64,000 nt of DNA, taken from positions 1 to 64,000 of IMG/VR virus record IMGVR_UViG_3300025117_000049; one strand, 5' to 3'. This DNA comes from a virus. The translations under genes were made by a program, and so were the position numbers. Of this stretch, positions 37,782 through 46,720 are shown one piece after another. Position 1 is the stretch's first letter. Every line of letters starts with the position of its first letter. Below the pieces are notes generated by a model. The model did no database searches. It was not told the DNA's origin and was given only the letters and a program-made list of their open reading frames with translations.

Positions 37782-39299
37782 ATGTCCTCTGCCCAACCCC
37801 AACCAACACCCCAGCTCCCCAGTGAAGGTGAATTACTTCGGGAGTTGTGCAATCGCAGCTTCCATCGCTTCCTCCGGGAGTTCTGGTCTACAATCTGCCA
37901 TGACCAATTCCAGGACAACTGGCATATCCAATATCTCTGCAAAGAACTCCAACAGGTGGCCGAGCGGGTGGCCAACAGGGAACCAAACCCGTTTGATCTG
38001 ATCATTAATGTCCCGCCTGGCACTACCAAGAGTATTGTCTGCTCGGTAATGTTCCCGGTCTGGTGCTGGACCAAGTGGCCATGGATGCGTTTCTTGACCT
38101 TCAGCTACAACCAGCAGGTGGCCATCAAGTCTGCCGACGGTTCCAAAAAGATCATTGAGTCAAGACTATTTCAGTCAGTCTACCCGGATATCCGCCTGCG
38201 CAAGGGCAAGGAGGGTGTGACTGACTATGAGATCAGCATCCTTGGTCAATATGGCTGGGACCCGGCCGGTGGCGGTAGGTTCAGTTCATCCGTGGGTGGT
38301 TCAGGCACGGCCTTTCATGGGGACATCCTGATACCGGACGATCCCCTGAACGCAGAACAATCGTTTAGCTCACAGGAGTTGATGACTACCAACAGGTGGG
38401 TGGACCAGACGTTGCCCACACGCAAGACGAACAAGGCTGTATCAGCCACTATATGGATTCAGCAGCGGCTTCATGAGATCGACCCGTCTGGCCATTTACT
38501 ATCCAAAAAGAAATTGAAGATCAAACATATCTGCCTGCCGGCCGACATCTCTGATCCATTATATGCCAACCTGGTTAGCCCTCCCGAACTGAAGCAATAT
38601 TACAAGGACGGCCTGCTGGACCCAGTGCGTCTGGATCGCCAGACCATTCAGGACCTGGAGGAACGCCTGGGCCAATACGGAGCAGCCGCCCAGCTTGGCC
38701 AGAATCCCTCTCCGCCGGAAGGGGGTATGTTCAAAGTCGACCGCTTTGTGATGGTTGATCGTATGCCGCCCGATGTTAGCGTGATCAAGACCGTCCGCTA
38801 CTGGGATAAGGCAGGAACTGATCCAACCAAAGAGAAAAACCAGGAGCCCGCCTACACCGTGGGGGTCAAGATGTCTTTGATCGCCAATGGAAAGTACCTG
38901 GTGTCGGATGTGGTTCGTGGCCGCTGGTCGGCTGAGGATCGAGAGGACATGATCCTGGCCACGGCCCAGGCAGACGGCAAGGACGTGGAGGTATGGACTG
39001 AGCAGGAGCCCGGTTCTGGAGGAAAGGAATCAGCTGAATTTACTGTGCGCAACCTGGCTGGGTTCTCCATCAGGGCGGAGCGGCCTGTGGGTAACAAGGT
39101 GGCCCGGGCTGATACGTTCTCTGTCCAGGTGAATCGCTACAATGTCATGCTGCTTAAAGGAGAGTGGAATCAGGAGTTCAAGGGCGAATATGGGTTCTTC
39201 CCCAATAGCAAGTTCAAGGATCAGGTGGATGCTGGGGCTGGGGCGTTTGGTAAGCTGGCGGTGCGCAAGCAGGTTCGGCTGTTGAGTCGGAGTAGATGA
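37782..39299 (+). CDS. terL: Terminase large subunit
   Basis: 505 residues. The ATPase domain has a Walker A-like VPPGTTKS (about 75-82) and a DDPLNAEQSF acidic motif near 185. The nuclease domain begins with VRYWDKAGTDPTKE (about 330) and has further acids in VEVWTEQEPGSGG and KDQVDAGAGAFG. This motor packages DNA into the procapsid. It starts one base after the nuclease stop. A short zinc protein gene and a terminator follow. Confidence 0.95.
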   Translation: MSSAQPQPTPQLPSEGELLRELCNRSFHRFLREFWSTICHDQFQDNWHIQYLCKELQQVAERVANREPNPFDLIINVPPGTTKSIVCSVMFPVWCWTKWPWMRFLTFSYNQQVAIKSADGSKKIIESRLFQSVYPDIRLRKGKEGVTDYEISILGQYGWDPAGGGRFSSSVGGSGTAFHGDILIPDDPLNAEQSFSSQELMTTNRWVDQTLPTRKTNKAVSATIWIQQRLHEIDPSGHLLSKKKLKIKHICLPADISDPLYANLVSPPELKQYYKDGLLDPVRLDRQTIQDLEERLGQYGAAAQLGQNPSPPEGGMFKVDRFVMVDRMPPDVSVIKTVRYWDKAGTDPTKEKNQEPAYTVGVKMSLIANGKYLVSDVVRGRWSAEDREDMILATAQADGKDVEVWTEQEPGSGGKESAEFTVRNLAGFSIRAERPVGNKVARADTFSVQVNRYNVMLLKGEWNQEFKGEYGFFPNSKFKDQVDAGAGAFGKLAVRKQVRLLSRSR

Positions 39300-39317
39300 C
39301 ATGAAGCGAGGAAAATT

Positions 39318-39542
39318 ATGACCATGTATCATGAACCCATATTGGGTAAACCGGGACCGGTAGAAAAACCCATTTGCGTAGTTTGTAGCGGTGTTTTACA
39401 ACCAAAGATGAAAACAGTTTTTAATCATTTCATGGGGCCTCCCATTATTGGACCAGGCAGTCGAGAGCAATATGATACTATCCAAGATGGGTGGACTTGT
39501 CAAAAATGTGGACTTCATTATGATTTTCCTCCTCAGAAATAG
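39318..39542 (+). CDS. Small zinc-ribbon-like protein
   Basis: 74 residues with CVVCSGVLQPKMK and WTCQKCGLHYDFPP, a clear pair of CxxC motifs for one zinc. Start after GAGGAAAATT. It is the last gene before the terminator at 39567. Function unknown. Confidence 0.65.
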   Translation: MTMYHEPILGKPGPVEKPICVVCSGVLQPKMKTVFNHFMGPPIIGPGSREQYDTIQDGWTCQKCGLHYDFPPQK

Positions 39543-39566
39543 AAGTTAAGACGAACGATGATTTTG

Positions 39567-39602
39567 GGCCGGGGCCATCAACAACCCCGGCCAATTTTTT
39601 TA
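39567..39602 (+). terminator. Rho-independent terminator after the terminase genes
   Basis: GGCCGGGG (39567-39574), loop of ten bases, CCCCGGCC (39585-39592), then AATTTTTTT. A perfect 8-bp GC stem with a T-run on the plus strand. It closes the packaging unit just before promoter B. Confidence 0.9.
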
Positions 39603-39603
39603 T

Positions 39604-39633
39604 TTAGGGGTTTTGGCCCGGAATATTTATAAT
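39604..39633 (+). promoter_or_regulatory. Promoter B of the TTAGGG-18-TATAAT family
   Basis: TTAGGG (39604-39609), 18 bases, TATAAT (39628-39633), directly after a strong terminator and in front of the ADP-ribosyltransferase-like and portal genes. Placement right behind a terminator is strong support for a promoter. Confidence 0.75.
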
Positions 39634-39687
39634 TAATTCAACAAGAGGGCCGAGCCCAATGAACCCCCCGGATGAACCCTGACTAAG

Positions 39688-40335
39688 ATGGAAGATAAAC
39701 GATCAGGACTGCATATTTATCGCAGCGGATATGCAGAATATTCTAATCCTTGCCACAACCCTGCTGGGCCTGGCGGTGGACAGTTCTGTGGGGGTGGGAG
39801 TGAGGGCAGGAGAAATTCAAATTCATCTGAATGGAAGCCATCTATGACTAAGGCCGAGGCTGAGAAATTTATTGAGGGGAGCAAATATACAGACAATGTT
39901 TATCATATGACTCTTTCGAAAGATACGGCCAAATCTATTGCTAAAAACGGGTTTGATCTTGAACGGGTTGTGTATGGACGCATGTGGGGTGATGGTGTTT
40001 ATGCTGCATTAGATGTCAAGAGCGCCAATCTTTATAGACATTCGGGCCGTGTTTCTTTAACAATGAAAATTAAAGTAGAAAATCCATATGTGGTTAAAAA
40101 TGAAAAAGAATTAAACCATTTGATTTATAAATCAGACATAGCAAAAAGAGCTTCACAATTAGAAGGCCCTGGAGTTGGGGCAGGAGCTGCTCTTGCCTTG
40201 GCAATGAAAGAAAAAGGGCACGACTCTTTTATTATTGATATGAGAGGTGGTCCTCGTTATGGAGGCCTTGAACAACGGGGCGGAAATCAGATTGTAGTTT
40301 TTGATCCTAAAAAAGTGGTGGTGATTAAAAAATGA
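39688..40335 (+). CDS. ADP-ribosyltransferase-like protein with NPCH linker
   Basis: 215 residues. After a short lead comes the linker SNPCHNPAGPGGGQFCGG, the same as in portal, MuF-like and protease proteins. The following domain has NVYHMTLSKDTAKSIAKNGF, GDGVYAALDVKSANLY and NQIVVFDPKKVVV, matching the H...Y...(E/Q) order of PARP-like ADP-ribosyltransferases (NEYIVYDP-type end), here with Gln at the last position. It could modify a host protein or RNA with ADP-ribose. A small gene directly behind it may encode a partner. Catalysis is not proven because of the Gln. Confidence 0.6.
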   Translation: MEDKRSGLHIYRSGYAEYSNPCHNPAGPGGGQFCGGGSEGRRNSNSSEWKPSMTKAEAEKFIEGSKYTDNVYHMTLSKDTAKSIAKNGFDLERVVYGRMWGDGVYAALDVKSANLYRHSGRVSLTMKIKVENPYVVKNEKELNHLIYKSDIAKRASQLEGPGVGAGAALALAMKEKGHDSFIIDMRGGPRYGGLEQRGGNQIVVFDPKKVVVIKK

Positions 40336-40535
40336 GCCAGCAAAAAGGCTGTCCAACTTGTACTCATGTCGAAGGAATAACAGGAAAATGCAAAGCCTTT
40401 CCTAATGGCATTCCTGTGGTATTCACTTCTGGCCAATTCCTTCATGACAAGGTAGTTGAAGGACAGGTCGGTGATTTTGTTTATCAAAAAGCCCCTCAAC
40501 AAACCTATCAAGTATATCGGGTTCCTCAGGAGTAG
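40332..40535 (+). CDS. Small protein of the CKAFPNGIP type, possible partner of the upstream protein
   Basis: 67 residues: CPTCTHVEGITGKCKAFPNG then IPVVFTSGQFLHDKVVEGQV. The KCKAFP-GIP block occurs in many small bacterial and phage proteins. It overlaps the upstream gene by four bases, so translation is coupled. That suggests a matched pair such as effector and immunity or chaperone (inference). Confidence 0.6.
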   Translation: MSQQKGCPTCTHVEGITGKCKAFPNGIPVVFTSGQFLHDKVVEGQVGDFVYQKAPQQTYQVYRVPQE

Positions 40536-40538
40536 TAT

Positions 40539-40685
40539 ATGGCTGCCAACCCCACCCCATTGAAGAAACCGACCGCCCATGGCGCCCAGGTGTCCAACAT
40601 TTTGGAACTCATGGCCAACTCCGCCATCCTGACCCGTGCCCAGCTCGCCTCCAACCTGGGGCTTGCTTTCGGCGGGAAAATTTGA
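40539..40685 (+). pseudogene. Remnant of the original portal 5' end (48 codons)
   Basis: A GC-rich frame MAANPTPLKKPTAHGAQVSN, ILELMANSAILTRAQLASNL and GLAFGGKI, then stop. It matches the first ~44 residues of the intact portal gene (NNIFELAAYSAILGRAQLAS). The homing endonuclease starts four bases later and the rebuilt portal gene follows it. Same arrangement as at the helicase (14355-14492). Confidence 0.8.
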
Positions 40686-40688
40686 CCC

Positions 40689-41618
40689 ATGGCTAAGAGA
40701 ATTGCCTATGATACTCCTGCTCCAAAGCCTCAGTGTCAAGATTCCTTGAGAACAGATTTCTATCTCTATTTCTTGAGGCGGCCCGATAAAATCGATCCTC
40801 TTGATCTGTCCAAGGGTCAGCCATTCTATGTCGGCAAGGGCTGTAATGGGAGAGTTGGAGGGCATAGAGTCGAAGCGAGAAGCTTATTGCATAAACCTGG
40901 TAGAAAATCACATAAAATTAATATCATTCATAAACTATGGAAACAAGGTTTAGATTTTCAGGAAGATATTATTCTTAACTGCTTATCAGATGATGATGCT
41001 ATTGCTTTAGAAATTGCTGCTATCGAACAATATGGTCGTAAAGACAATGGCACAGGTATATTGGCCAACCTGACTGATGGTGGAGAGGGAGTATCTGGGC
41101 GGTTAGGTTTAATTATGACTTCTGAAGCAAAAGAGAGAATGAGAGTAGCAAAATTAGGCAAAAAATTACCTCCATTTTCAGAAGGACACAAAGAGAAAAT
41201 AAGACAAGCCAATTTAAGGGAAAATCTTTCTCCGGAAACTCTTGAAAAGAGAAGCAAGGCCCATTTAGGAAAAAAACTTACGCCAGAACATGTAGAAAAA
41301 ATGAGACAAACTCTAAAGGGGCGTAAACGTTCTCCAGAAGCAGTTGAAAAAACAAGGCAAGCAAATTTAGGAAGACCTTGCTCTCCTGAGAAAAAAGAGA
41401 AGCTAAGACAAGCCAACCTCGGAAAAAAACATAGTCCAGAAAGAATCGAAAGAAATAGACAAATCCAGCTTATAGTGCAAAATACCCCAGAGGCAATAGA
41501 AAGAAATAGACAAGCTCATTTAGGAAAGAGACACACTCCTGAAACAAAAGAGAAGTTAAGACAGATTCAATTGTTACGCCGCCAGCGAGAAAGGGAGGCC
41601 AGGAATGGCAGTCAATAA
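40689..41618 (+). CDS. GIY-YIG homing endonuclease with NUMOD3 repeats (copy 3)
   Basis: 309 residues. It has an extra N-terminal stretch MAKRIAYDTPAPKPQ, then FYLYFLRRPDK...QPFYVGKGC, IAAIEQYGRK and LTDGGEG. Eight or so regular basic repeats of the form 'SPE..EK.RQANLGK' follow, more than in copies 1 and 2. It overlaps the portal start by 14 bases. It was inserted after codon 48 of the old portal gene. Confidence 0.9.
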   Translation: MAKRIAYDTPAPKPQCQDSLRTDFYLYFLRRPDKIDPLDLSKGQPFYVGKGCNGRVGGHRVEARSLLHKPGRKSHKINIIHKLWKQGLDFQEDIILNCLSDDDAIALEIAAIEQYGRKDNGTGILANLTDGGEGVSGRLGLIMTSEAKERMRVAKLGKKLPPFSEGHKEKIRQANLRENLSPETLEKRSKAHLGKKLTPEHVEKMRQTLKGRKRSPEAVEKTRQANLGRPCSPEKKEKLRQANLGKKHSPERIERNRQIQLIVQNTPEAIERNRQAHLGKRHTPETKEKLRQIQLLRRQREREARNGSQ

Positions 41619-43812
41619 AAAGAAAGAATATGGAGCTAAGGTGAATAATATTTTTGAATTAGCTGCTTATTCGGCTATTCTTGGAAGAGCACAGTTAGCT
41701 TCTGTTTTGGGACAATCTTTTGAAGGGTCACGCGATATTTACCAAGCACTGGGATACGATACTCAGATTTCATGGCAACAATATGTGGGTCAATATGCTA
41801 GACAAGGTTTTGCTAAAGCTGTTATCGATCGCCCTGTTGCTTCTACATGGGGTCGAGGCTTTCAGTTAGTCGAGGCTGGCGATGATGAAGAGACACAATT
41901 AGAAAAGGCCTGGAAAGACCTGGAAAAACGCTTGGGCATGATCTCTATGTTTTCCCGTTTAGATCGTCTTGCAGGATTGGGCACTTATGGCATATTATTG
42001 TTAGGTTTGTCTGATGTGTCTACTCCACAGGACTTCCGCAAGCCAACAACGGGCCGAAGCCTTCAGCTCAAGTATGTTAAACCATTCTCGGGCATGGCTA
42101 ACGAAGGGGATGCCCAAATACAGACTTGGGTTACAGATCCATCTAATGAGCGCTACGGTCGTCCGGAACTATACAGCGTTACCCTTCGCAATCTATCCAC
42201 TGGCGATTCTCAGATATTGTCTATTCATTACAGCCGAGTGATTCATGTAGCCGATGGATTAGGCAGCTCTGAGATCGAAGGTACGCCGCGTCTTGAATCA
42301 ATTTTTAACAATCTCAAAAACCTAGAGAAGATCACTGGCGGTTCGGCAGAGATGTACTGGCGTGGTGCCCGTCCCGGCTATGGTCTGGAGGCTGACAAGG
42401 ACTTCCAGATCACCGATGCGATCCTGGAGGATTTGCAAGGCCAGCTTGATGAATTCGAGCATAACCTGCGGCGTGTCCTGGCCCTACAGGGCATGAAAGT
42501 CAATCCCATGGCCCAGCAGGTGGCGGACCCGGCCTCAGCCGTGGACGTGCAGATCCAGGAGATATCGGCCACCACGGGCATTCCCAAGCGCATCCTGACC
42601 GGCAGTGAGCGTGGCGAGCTGGCCTCCAGCCAGGACCGGGAGAACCAAGCGGACTATATCGAGGACCGCCAGCTGAACTTTGCCGAGCTCAGGATCATCA
42701 GGGCCACGGTGGACAGGTTCATCGAGTTGGGCATCCTGCCCCCGGCTTCCACCGAAGAGGGGTATTCCATCCAGTGGCCAGACACCCGGGAGCCCAGCGA
42801 TAAGGACCGGGCTGATGTGGGCAAGGTCCGGGCCGATGCCATCAAGAGCTATGCTTCGGCGCCCACCGCAGAGGCAGTCATGCCTATCCAGTCGTTCCTC
42901 AGGTTGTGCCTTGGGCTCACAGAGGATGAGATTGTTCTGGTTGAAGAGGAAAAGGCGGCTGTCCAGGCAGAGGAGGAAGCTGAGCAGGCTCAGATGACAG
43001 ACGAAGAGCGAGCCGCCCAGGAAGCTGAGGAGGCTGCTGCTGAAGCTGAGACTAAAAGACAGCAAAGAGAAGAAGTACCTGTAAACCCTAATCAGCCTGT
43101 GGTTCAATCCAATCCATGTCATAATCCAGCTGGTTCTGCGGGAGGTCAATTCTGTACAACTCCTGGCGGTGGTAGCAACAAGGAGCTTTCTGGCAAAGAA
43201 AAAGAATCATTAGTAGCATATCAGCGGACAAATTACCCTGAAGTGAATGGACATCTACGTGGAACCATGAATCTTCATCGCGATGATAAGGCTATAATCA
43301 ATGATTATATTAAGAATCTTGATAGTATCTTTAAAAAAGCAAATGAAGTTGAAGTGAATGTTTTTCGTGGTACTGATGCCGAGTTTACAAGAGGTATTTT
43401 TGAGAAGACAGGGATCCTAAAGGAATTGAAAGGAGCAAAAGTTGAAGGCATCACGAATAGTGATAAGCCGCCTGCGGGGTTTTCCACCTGGGATAAATAT
43501 TTCAATGCAAGATTGAGCGGCACGACCTTCCAGGACAAAGGATTCACTTCTACATCGAGTAAGGAAAAAGTGACCAAGGGATTTGTAAGCCGTCGCTATG
43601 AAGATCCCAGAAACGGGGTGTCTTCTATTTGCAACATCCGGGGAACAGCCAAGGCCATTGATATGAATAAGACCACCGGAGACAAGGTGTTCCGTGATCA
43701 GCACGAGATGCTTCTGAATCGGGGCAATACCTATCGTATAGACAGTGTTAAGGTAGTCCGGGATAACTCGATAAACAAAAGCTATCTGAAGTTTAATGTC
43801 TCTATAATCTGA
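41605..43812 (+). CDS. Portal protein fused to a C-terminal ADP-ribosyltransferase domain; mosaic 5' end
   Basis: 735 residues. Residues 1 to ~495 are a DUF1073-type portal (SWQQYVGQYARQGFAKAVID, RGARPGYGLEADKDFQITDA, ISATTGIPKRILTGSERGEL), forming the DNA gate of the head. After an acidic Ala/Glu hinge and the linker SNPCHNPAGSAGGQFC comes a complete R-S-E-type ADP-ribosyltransferase: VNVFRGTDAEF, KGFTSTSSKEK, and QHEMLLNRGNTYRI in place of ExE. Composition is AT-rich up to about 42340, GC-rich to ~43050, then AT-rich again in the transferase part. The fusion would carry an effector on the virion; cleavage from the portal is unknown. Confidence 0.85.
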   Translation: MAVNKKKEYGAKVNNIFELAAYSAILGRAQLASVLGQSFEGSRDIYQALGYDTQISWQQYVGQYARQGFAKAVIDRPVASTWGRGFQLVEAGDDEETQLEKAWKDLEKRLGMISMFSRLDRLAGLGTYGILLLGLSDVSTPQDFRKPTTGRSLQLKYVKPFSGMANEGDAQIQTWVTDPSNERYGRPELYSVTLRNLSTGDSQILSIHYSRVIHVADGLGSSEIEGTPRLESIFNNLKNLEKITGGSAEMYWRGARPGYGLEADKDFQITDAILEDLQGQLDEFEHNLRRVLALQGMKVNPMAQQVADPASAVDVQIQEISATTGIPKRILTGSERGELASSQDRENQADYIEDRQLNFAELRIIRATVDRFIELGILPPASTEEGYSIQWPDTREPSDKDRADVGKVRADAIKSYASAPTAEAVMPIQSFLRLCLGLTEDEIVLVEEEKAAVQAEEEAEQAQMTDEERAAQEAEEAAAEAETKRQQREEVPVNPNQPVVQSNPCHNPAGSAGGQFCTTPGGGSNKELSGKEKESLVAYQRTNYPEVNGHLRGTMNLHRDDKAIINDYIKNLDSIFKKANEVEVNVFRGTDAEFTRGIFEKTGILKELKGAKVEGITNSDKPPAGFSTWDKYFNARLSGTTFQDKGFTSTSSKEKVTKGFVSRRYEDPRNGVSSICNIRGTAKAIDMNKTTGDKVFRDQHEMLLNRGNTYRIDSVKVVRDNSINKSYLKFNVSII

Positions 43813-43820
43813 GGTCATAA

Positions 43821-43952
43821 ATGCCTAATTCTAACCAAAAAGATAAGTTTAGCTGGAAAGGCGGTGATGCGGAGATTATCTCTGTGCCTAAAGAATTGAC
43901 TGAAGAAGAATATGATAAAAAAGCAGCTAAGGAAAAAGAAAAACCGGAATGA
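43821..43952 (+). CDS. Small charged protein behind the portal gene
   Basis: 43 residues: MPNSNQKDKFSWKGGDAEII and SVPKELTEEEYDKKAAKE. TGAGGTCATAA precedes the ATG and the stop overlaps the next start (ATGA). AT-rich like the transferase domain before it, so it may have travelled with it. Function unknown. Confidence 0.55.
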   Translation: MPNSNQKDKFSWKGGDAEIISVPKELTEEEYDKKAAKEKEKPE

Positions 43953-44128
43953 CCGCCACCGTCCTCCCCATCAAACCCAACTCCCACACCCATGAACGCC
44001 TGCGCCGCCAACGCCAGGAGGCCAGGGATCGCATTATCGCTAAGATTGGCATGCGCATGGAGGATTCTCCGCTGTTTGAAGAGGAACTGCGCATGATGGC
44101 CTATGAAGAGAGCTTGAAATCCAGATGA
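43949..44128 (+). CDS. Small helical protein (59 residues)
   Basis: MTATVLPIKPNSHTHERLRR, then a basic helix QRQEARDRIIAKIGMRMEDS and an acidic end. GC-rich, overlapping both neighbours by four bases, so it belongs to the original head gene order. Function unknown. Confidence 0.65.
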   Translation: MTATVLPIKPNSHTHERLRRQRQEARDRIIAKIGMRMEDSPLFEEELRMMAYEESLKSR

Positions 44129-46695
44129 AAACCCTGCCTTTCAAATCGCTCCAGTCCACTACCTACAAATCCCTTGGGATGCGGCCGGCCAAGAAATTGA
44201 CTGTGTTATCCAACCCCTGCCATGATGAGCAAGGGAGGTTTTGTAATACGACAAGTCAGAGCGGCGAAAGCACTGTTTCAAAATCAGAAAAAGAACTTAT
44301 GTCAAAACTTAAAAGAGCAAAGGATCATGGGAAGAAAGATAAGATATTTTATGATGCAAATTTAAGCAAGGAAGATAGTGATCGCCTGGTTATGGCTATG
44401 ATTACTACGGTTCCTAAAGGTCAGTATAAACTACATAGTAGAGAATATGGCGTAAATATTCGTGATGTCATTTATGACATGTATGGAAATATGCCATCTA
44501 ATATTCTATCTGAATCAGTGTTATTAGGGGCAAGCATAAGATACCCCAAGAAAGTTCGGGCTACATTTACTCATGACATGGATAAACTCACTGTCTTATC
44601 AGAAAATGTTCTATCTGCCCACACCCAGCCAAAGCCCAAACCCGGCTCCAAGCCCCGCCTCGTCAAAATCAACGGCCTGCTGGCCCACCAGGCATCATCC
44701 AGGATTGACCCCACCAGGACCACAGGCCTCAGGAACCGTTGGGCTGCCGAGATGGGCCGCCGGTTTACTGCCCTGAGACGGCTGATATGGAAGACCATCG
44801 TTGATGACGATTGCTTCGGGATCGGTCCTGCCTATGAGATGTATCGGCCGGCTGCGTATAGCAACCCTTGCCATGATGAACAAGGGAGGTTTTGTTCGAC
44901 TGGTGGAGGGAGCGACCAAGCTGGTGGTATCATGAAGATGTTCCATGGTACTTCATCTGATTACATTGATTCAATTAAAGAACATGGATTAATTCCAGGC
45001 AAGACCCAAGGAGGAGATTCTTGGGCTGCTAAACAGGGATGGAATGATTGTATCTCTGAAATAGGAAGTCAGAAAGTCTCTGTTTACATGACCAATAAAT
45101 TAAGGATAGCAGATCAATATGCTAGGTATGCCGCTGAAATGTCTGGTGGGGTTCCAGTAATATTAGAGGTCGTAGTCCCAAAGTCGTTTATTGGAAAGCT
45201 GTCAAAAGACGAAAAAGATTCTGATGCGATTAAATTCAATGGAAAAATTAAGCCTGATTGGATAACCAGAATTATTAGTCAAAGTGAAGTTAGCCCTCCT
45301 CTTGAAGGTCCATCTATAGTAATCCGCAAAAAGAGTAGAATGATATCATTAAGCCAAGACCAATCGAAGGTTTTTTATATTGCCACCATTGTAGATAACC
45401 AACCTGTCTCCACCACCCACACCCTATCCACCCCAATAATCCACATTAAATTCGACTTCCCTCGTCTGGAGGACAAGATTCCAGCCTTCATGCAATGGCT
45501 CCAGCAACAGCAAGACGAGGGCATACTGGAGCTGGTCACCCTGCCCCGCATGGGCCAATCCCTGGGCGAACCGTGGACGAATATGTTTGTTAAGGATAGC
45601 TACGAGCGCGGGGTCATCCGTGCCCGTGAGCAATTGATGTCCGCCGGTTATGGCACCCCTGGTCTAGGGGCTGGGGAGTTGCCGTTGCTGGGCTTACCAG
45701 GTATGACCTCCGGAGTGCTTGCAAACCCCTTCCACGTCGATCGTCTCGCCTCAGTGTACCTTCGGGCCTACGATGGCCTTAAAGGGATTTCAAATGCAAT
45801 GTCTATGCAGATATCGCATGTGCTGGCCCAGGGCCTTGCTGACGGGGACAATCCTATCACTCTGGCCAAGAAGATGAACTACGTCATCTCAGGCATGGGC
45901 AAGGATATGGGTATCACCGATTCGTTGGGCAGGTTCATCCCAGCCGAGCGCCGGGCCAAGATGCTGGCTAGGACGGAGGTGATAAGAAGTCATGCACAAG
46001 CCCAATTGCAGGAATTTAAGGTATGGGGTGTAGCCGGAGTCGATGTGGTTGCTGAATGGGTAACGGCCGGCTTCAATGTCTGTCCTCAATGTCAGGATAA
46101 ATCCCGGCAAGGACCATACACGATTGAGCAAGCATGGAACCTGATACCTTTCCATCCCCATTGCCGATGTTGTTGGGTCGCAAAACCTAGGAATGAACTT
46201 TATGTCCATTCCAACCCCTGCCATGATGAGCGGGGCCGGTTTTGTTCGACTGGTGGCGGAAGCGGAGGGGCAACCGTCAGGACATTCTTAACTCCCGAAA
46301 CTGCAGAAGAATTCCTAAATAGTGATGCTCGTGATGTAGGCATATTTAATTTGTATTCTGATCGTTGGCTGCGTAGCTCAGACGGCGAGGCCAAGGAATA
46401 TGCCTATGAGGTGGCCAGGAACAGCGTGATGTTGCAGAGGGCACTTCAGGTTGAACACTTCAAATCCCAAGACCTTCCGGAGCAGGTTGATTTATATCGT
46501 GTAGGGCCTGCCCATGGAGGACAAGGGTCAGTGGTTTCTTTTTGGCCCAGTAAGAGTGCCGCTGAATCATATCAAGAAGGATTTAGGATCGAATCGATTC
46601 ATAAATATCAAGCACCATTGGATAGCGTGGTTCCAAGCAGGAGTGGTGCTGGAGAATTATGGGCCAATGTTAATGAGATAAGACAGGTTGATTAA
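44125..46695 (+). CDS. MuF-like minor head protein carrying three NPCH-linked modules
   Basis: 856 residues. Three linkers, SNPCHDEQGRFCN (about 31), SNPCHDEQGRFCS (about 247) and SNPCHDERGRFCS (about 692), each precede an AT-rich insert. Module 1 is unrecognised (KDKIFYDANLSKEDSDRLVM). Module 2 looks like a PARP-type ADP-ribosyltransferase (MFHGTSSDYIDSIKEHGLIP ... VYMTNKLRIADQYARYAAEM). Module 3 looks like an R-S-E type (VDLYRVGPAHGGQG, VVSFWPSKSAAESYQ, GAGELWANV). The GC-rich parts between are the phage head morphogenesis core, ending with VCPQCQDKSRQGP and FHPHCRCCW. The protein probably enters the cell with the DNA, as proposed for MuF toxins. Confidence 0.75.
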   Translation: MKTLPFKSLQSTTYKSLGMRPAKKLTVLSNPCHDEQGRFCNTTSQSGESTVSKSEKELMSKLKRAKDHGKKDKIFYDANLSKEDSDRLVMAMITTVPKGQYKLHSREYGVNIRDVIYDMYGNMPSNILSESVLLGASIRYPKKVRATFTHDMDKLTVLSENVLSAHTQPKPKPGSKPRLVKINGLLAHQASSRIDPTRTTGLRNRWAAEMGRRFTALRRLIWKTIVDDDCFGIGPAYEMYRPAAYSNPCHDEQGRFCSTGGGSDQAGGIMKMFHGTSSDYIDSIKEHGLIPGKTQGGDSWAAKQGWNDCISEIGSQKVSVYMTNKLRIADQYARYAAEMSGGVPVILEVVVPKSFIGKLSKDEKDSDAIKFNGKIKPDWITRIISQSEVSPPLEGPSIVIRKKSRMISLSQDQSKVFYIATIVDNQPVSTTHTLSTPIIHIKFDFPRLEDKIPAFMQWLQQQQDEGILELVTLPRMGQSLGEPWTNMFVKDSYERGVIRAREQLMSAGYGTPGLGAGELPLLGLPGMTSGVLANPFHVDRLASVYLRAYDGLKGISNAMSMQISHVLAQGLADGDNPITLAKKMNYVISGMGKDMGITDSLGRFIPAERRAKMLARTEVIRSHAQAQLQEFKVWGVAGVDVVAEWVTAGFNVCPQCQDKSRQGPYTIEQAWNLIPFHPHCRCCWVAKPRNELYVHSNPCHDERGRFCSTGGGSGGATVRTFLTPETAEEFLNSDARDVGIFNLYSDRWLRSSDGEAKEYAYEVARNSVMLQRALQVEHFKSQDLPEQVDLYRVGPAHGGQGSVVSFWPSKSAAESYQEGFRIESIHKYQAPLDSVVPSRSGAGELWANVNEIRQVD

Positions 46696-46720
46696 CAACC
46701 ACCCTCCCAAAAAATAAATA

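Noticed and set aside
40689-41618. CRISPR-like or tandem DNA repeat in homing endonuclease copy 3
   Set aside because: The periodicity comes from NUMOD3 protein repeats of uneven DNA sequence; there are no identical repeats with unique spacers anywhere in the window.
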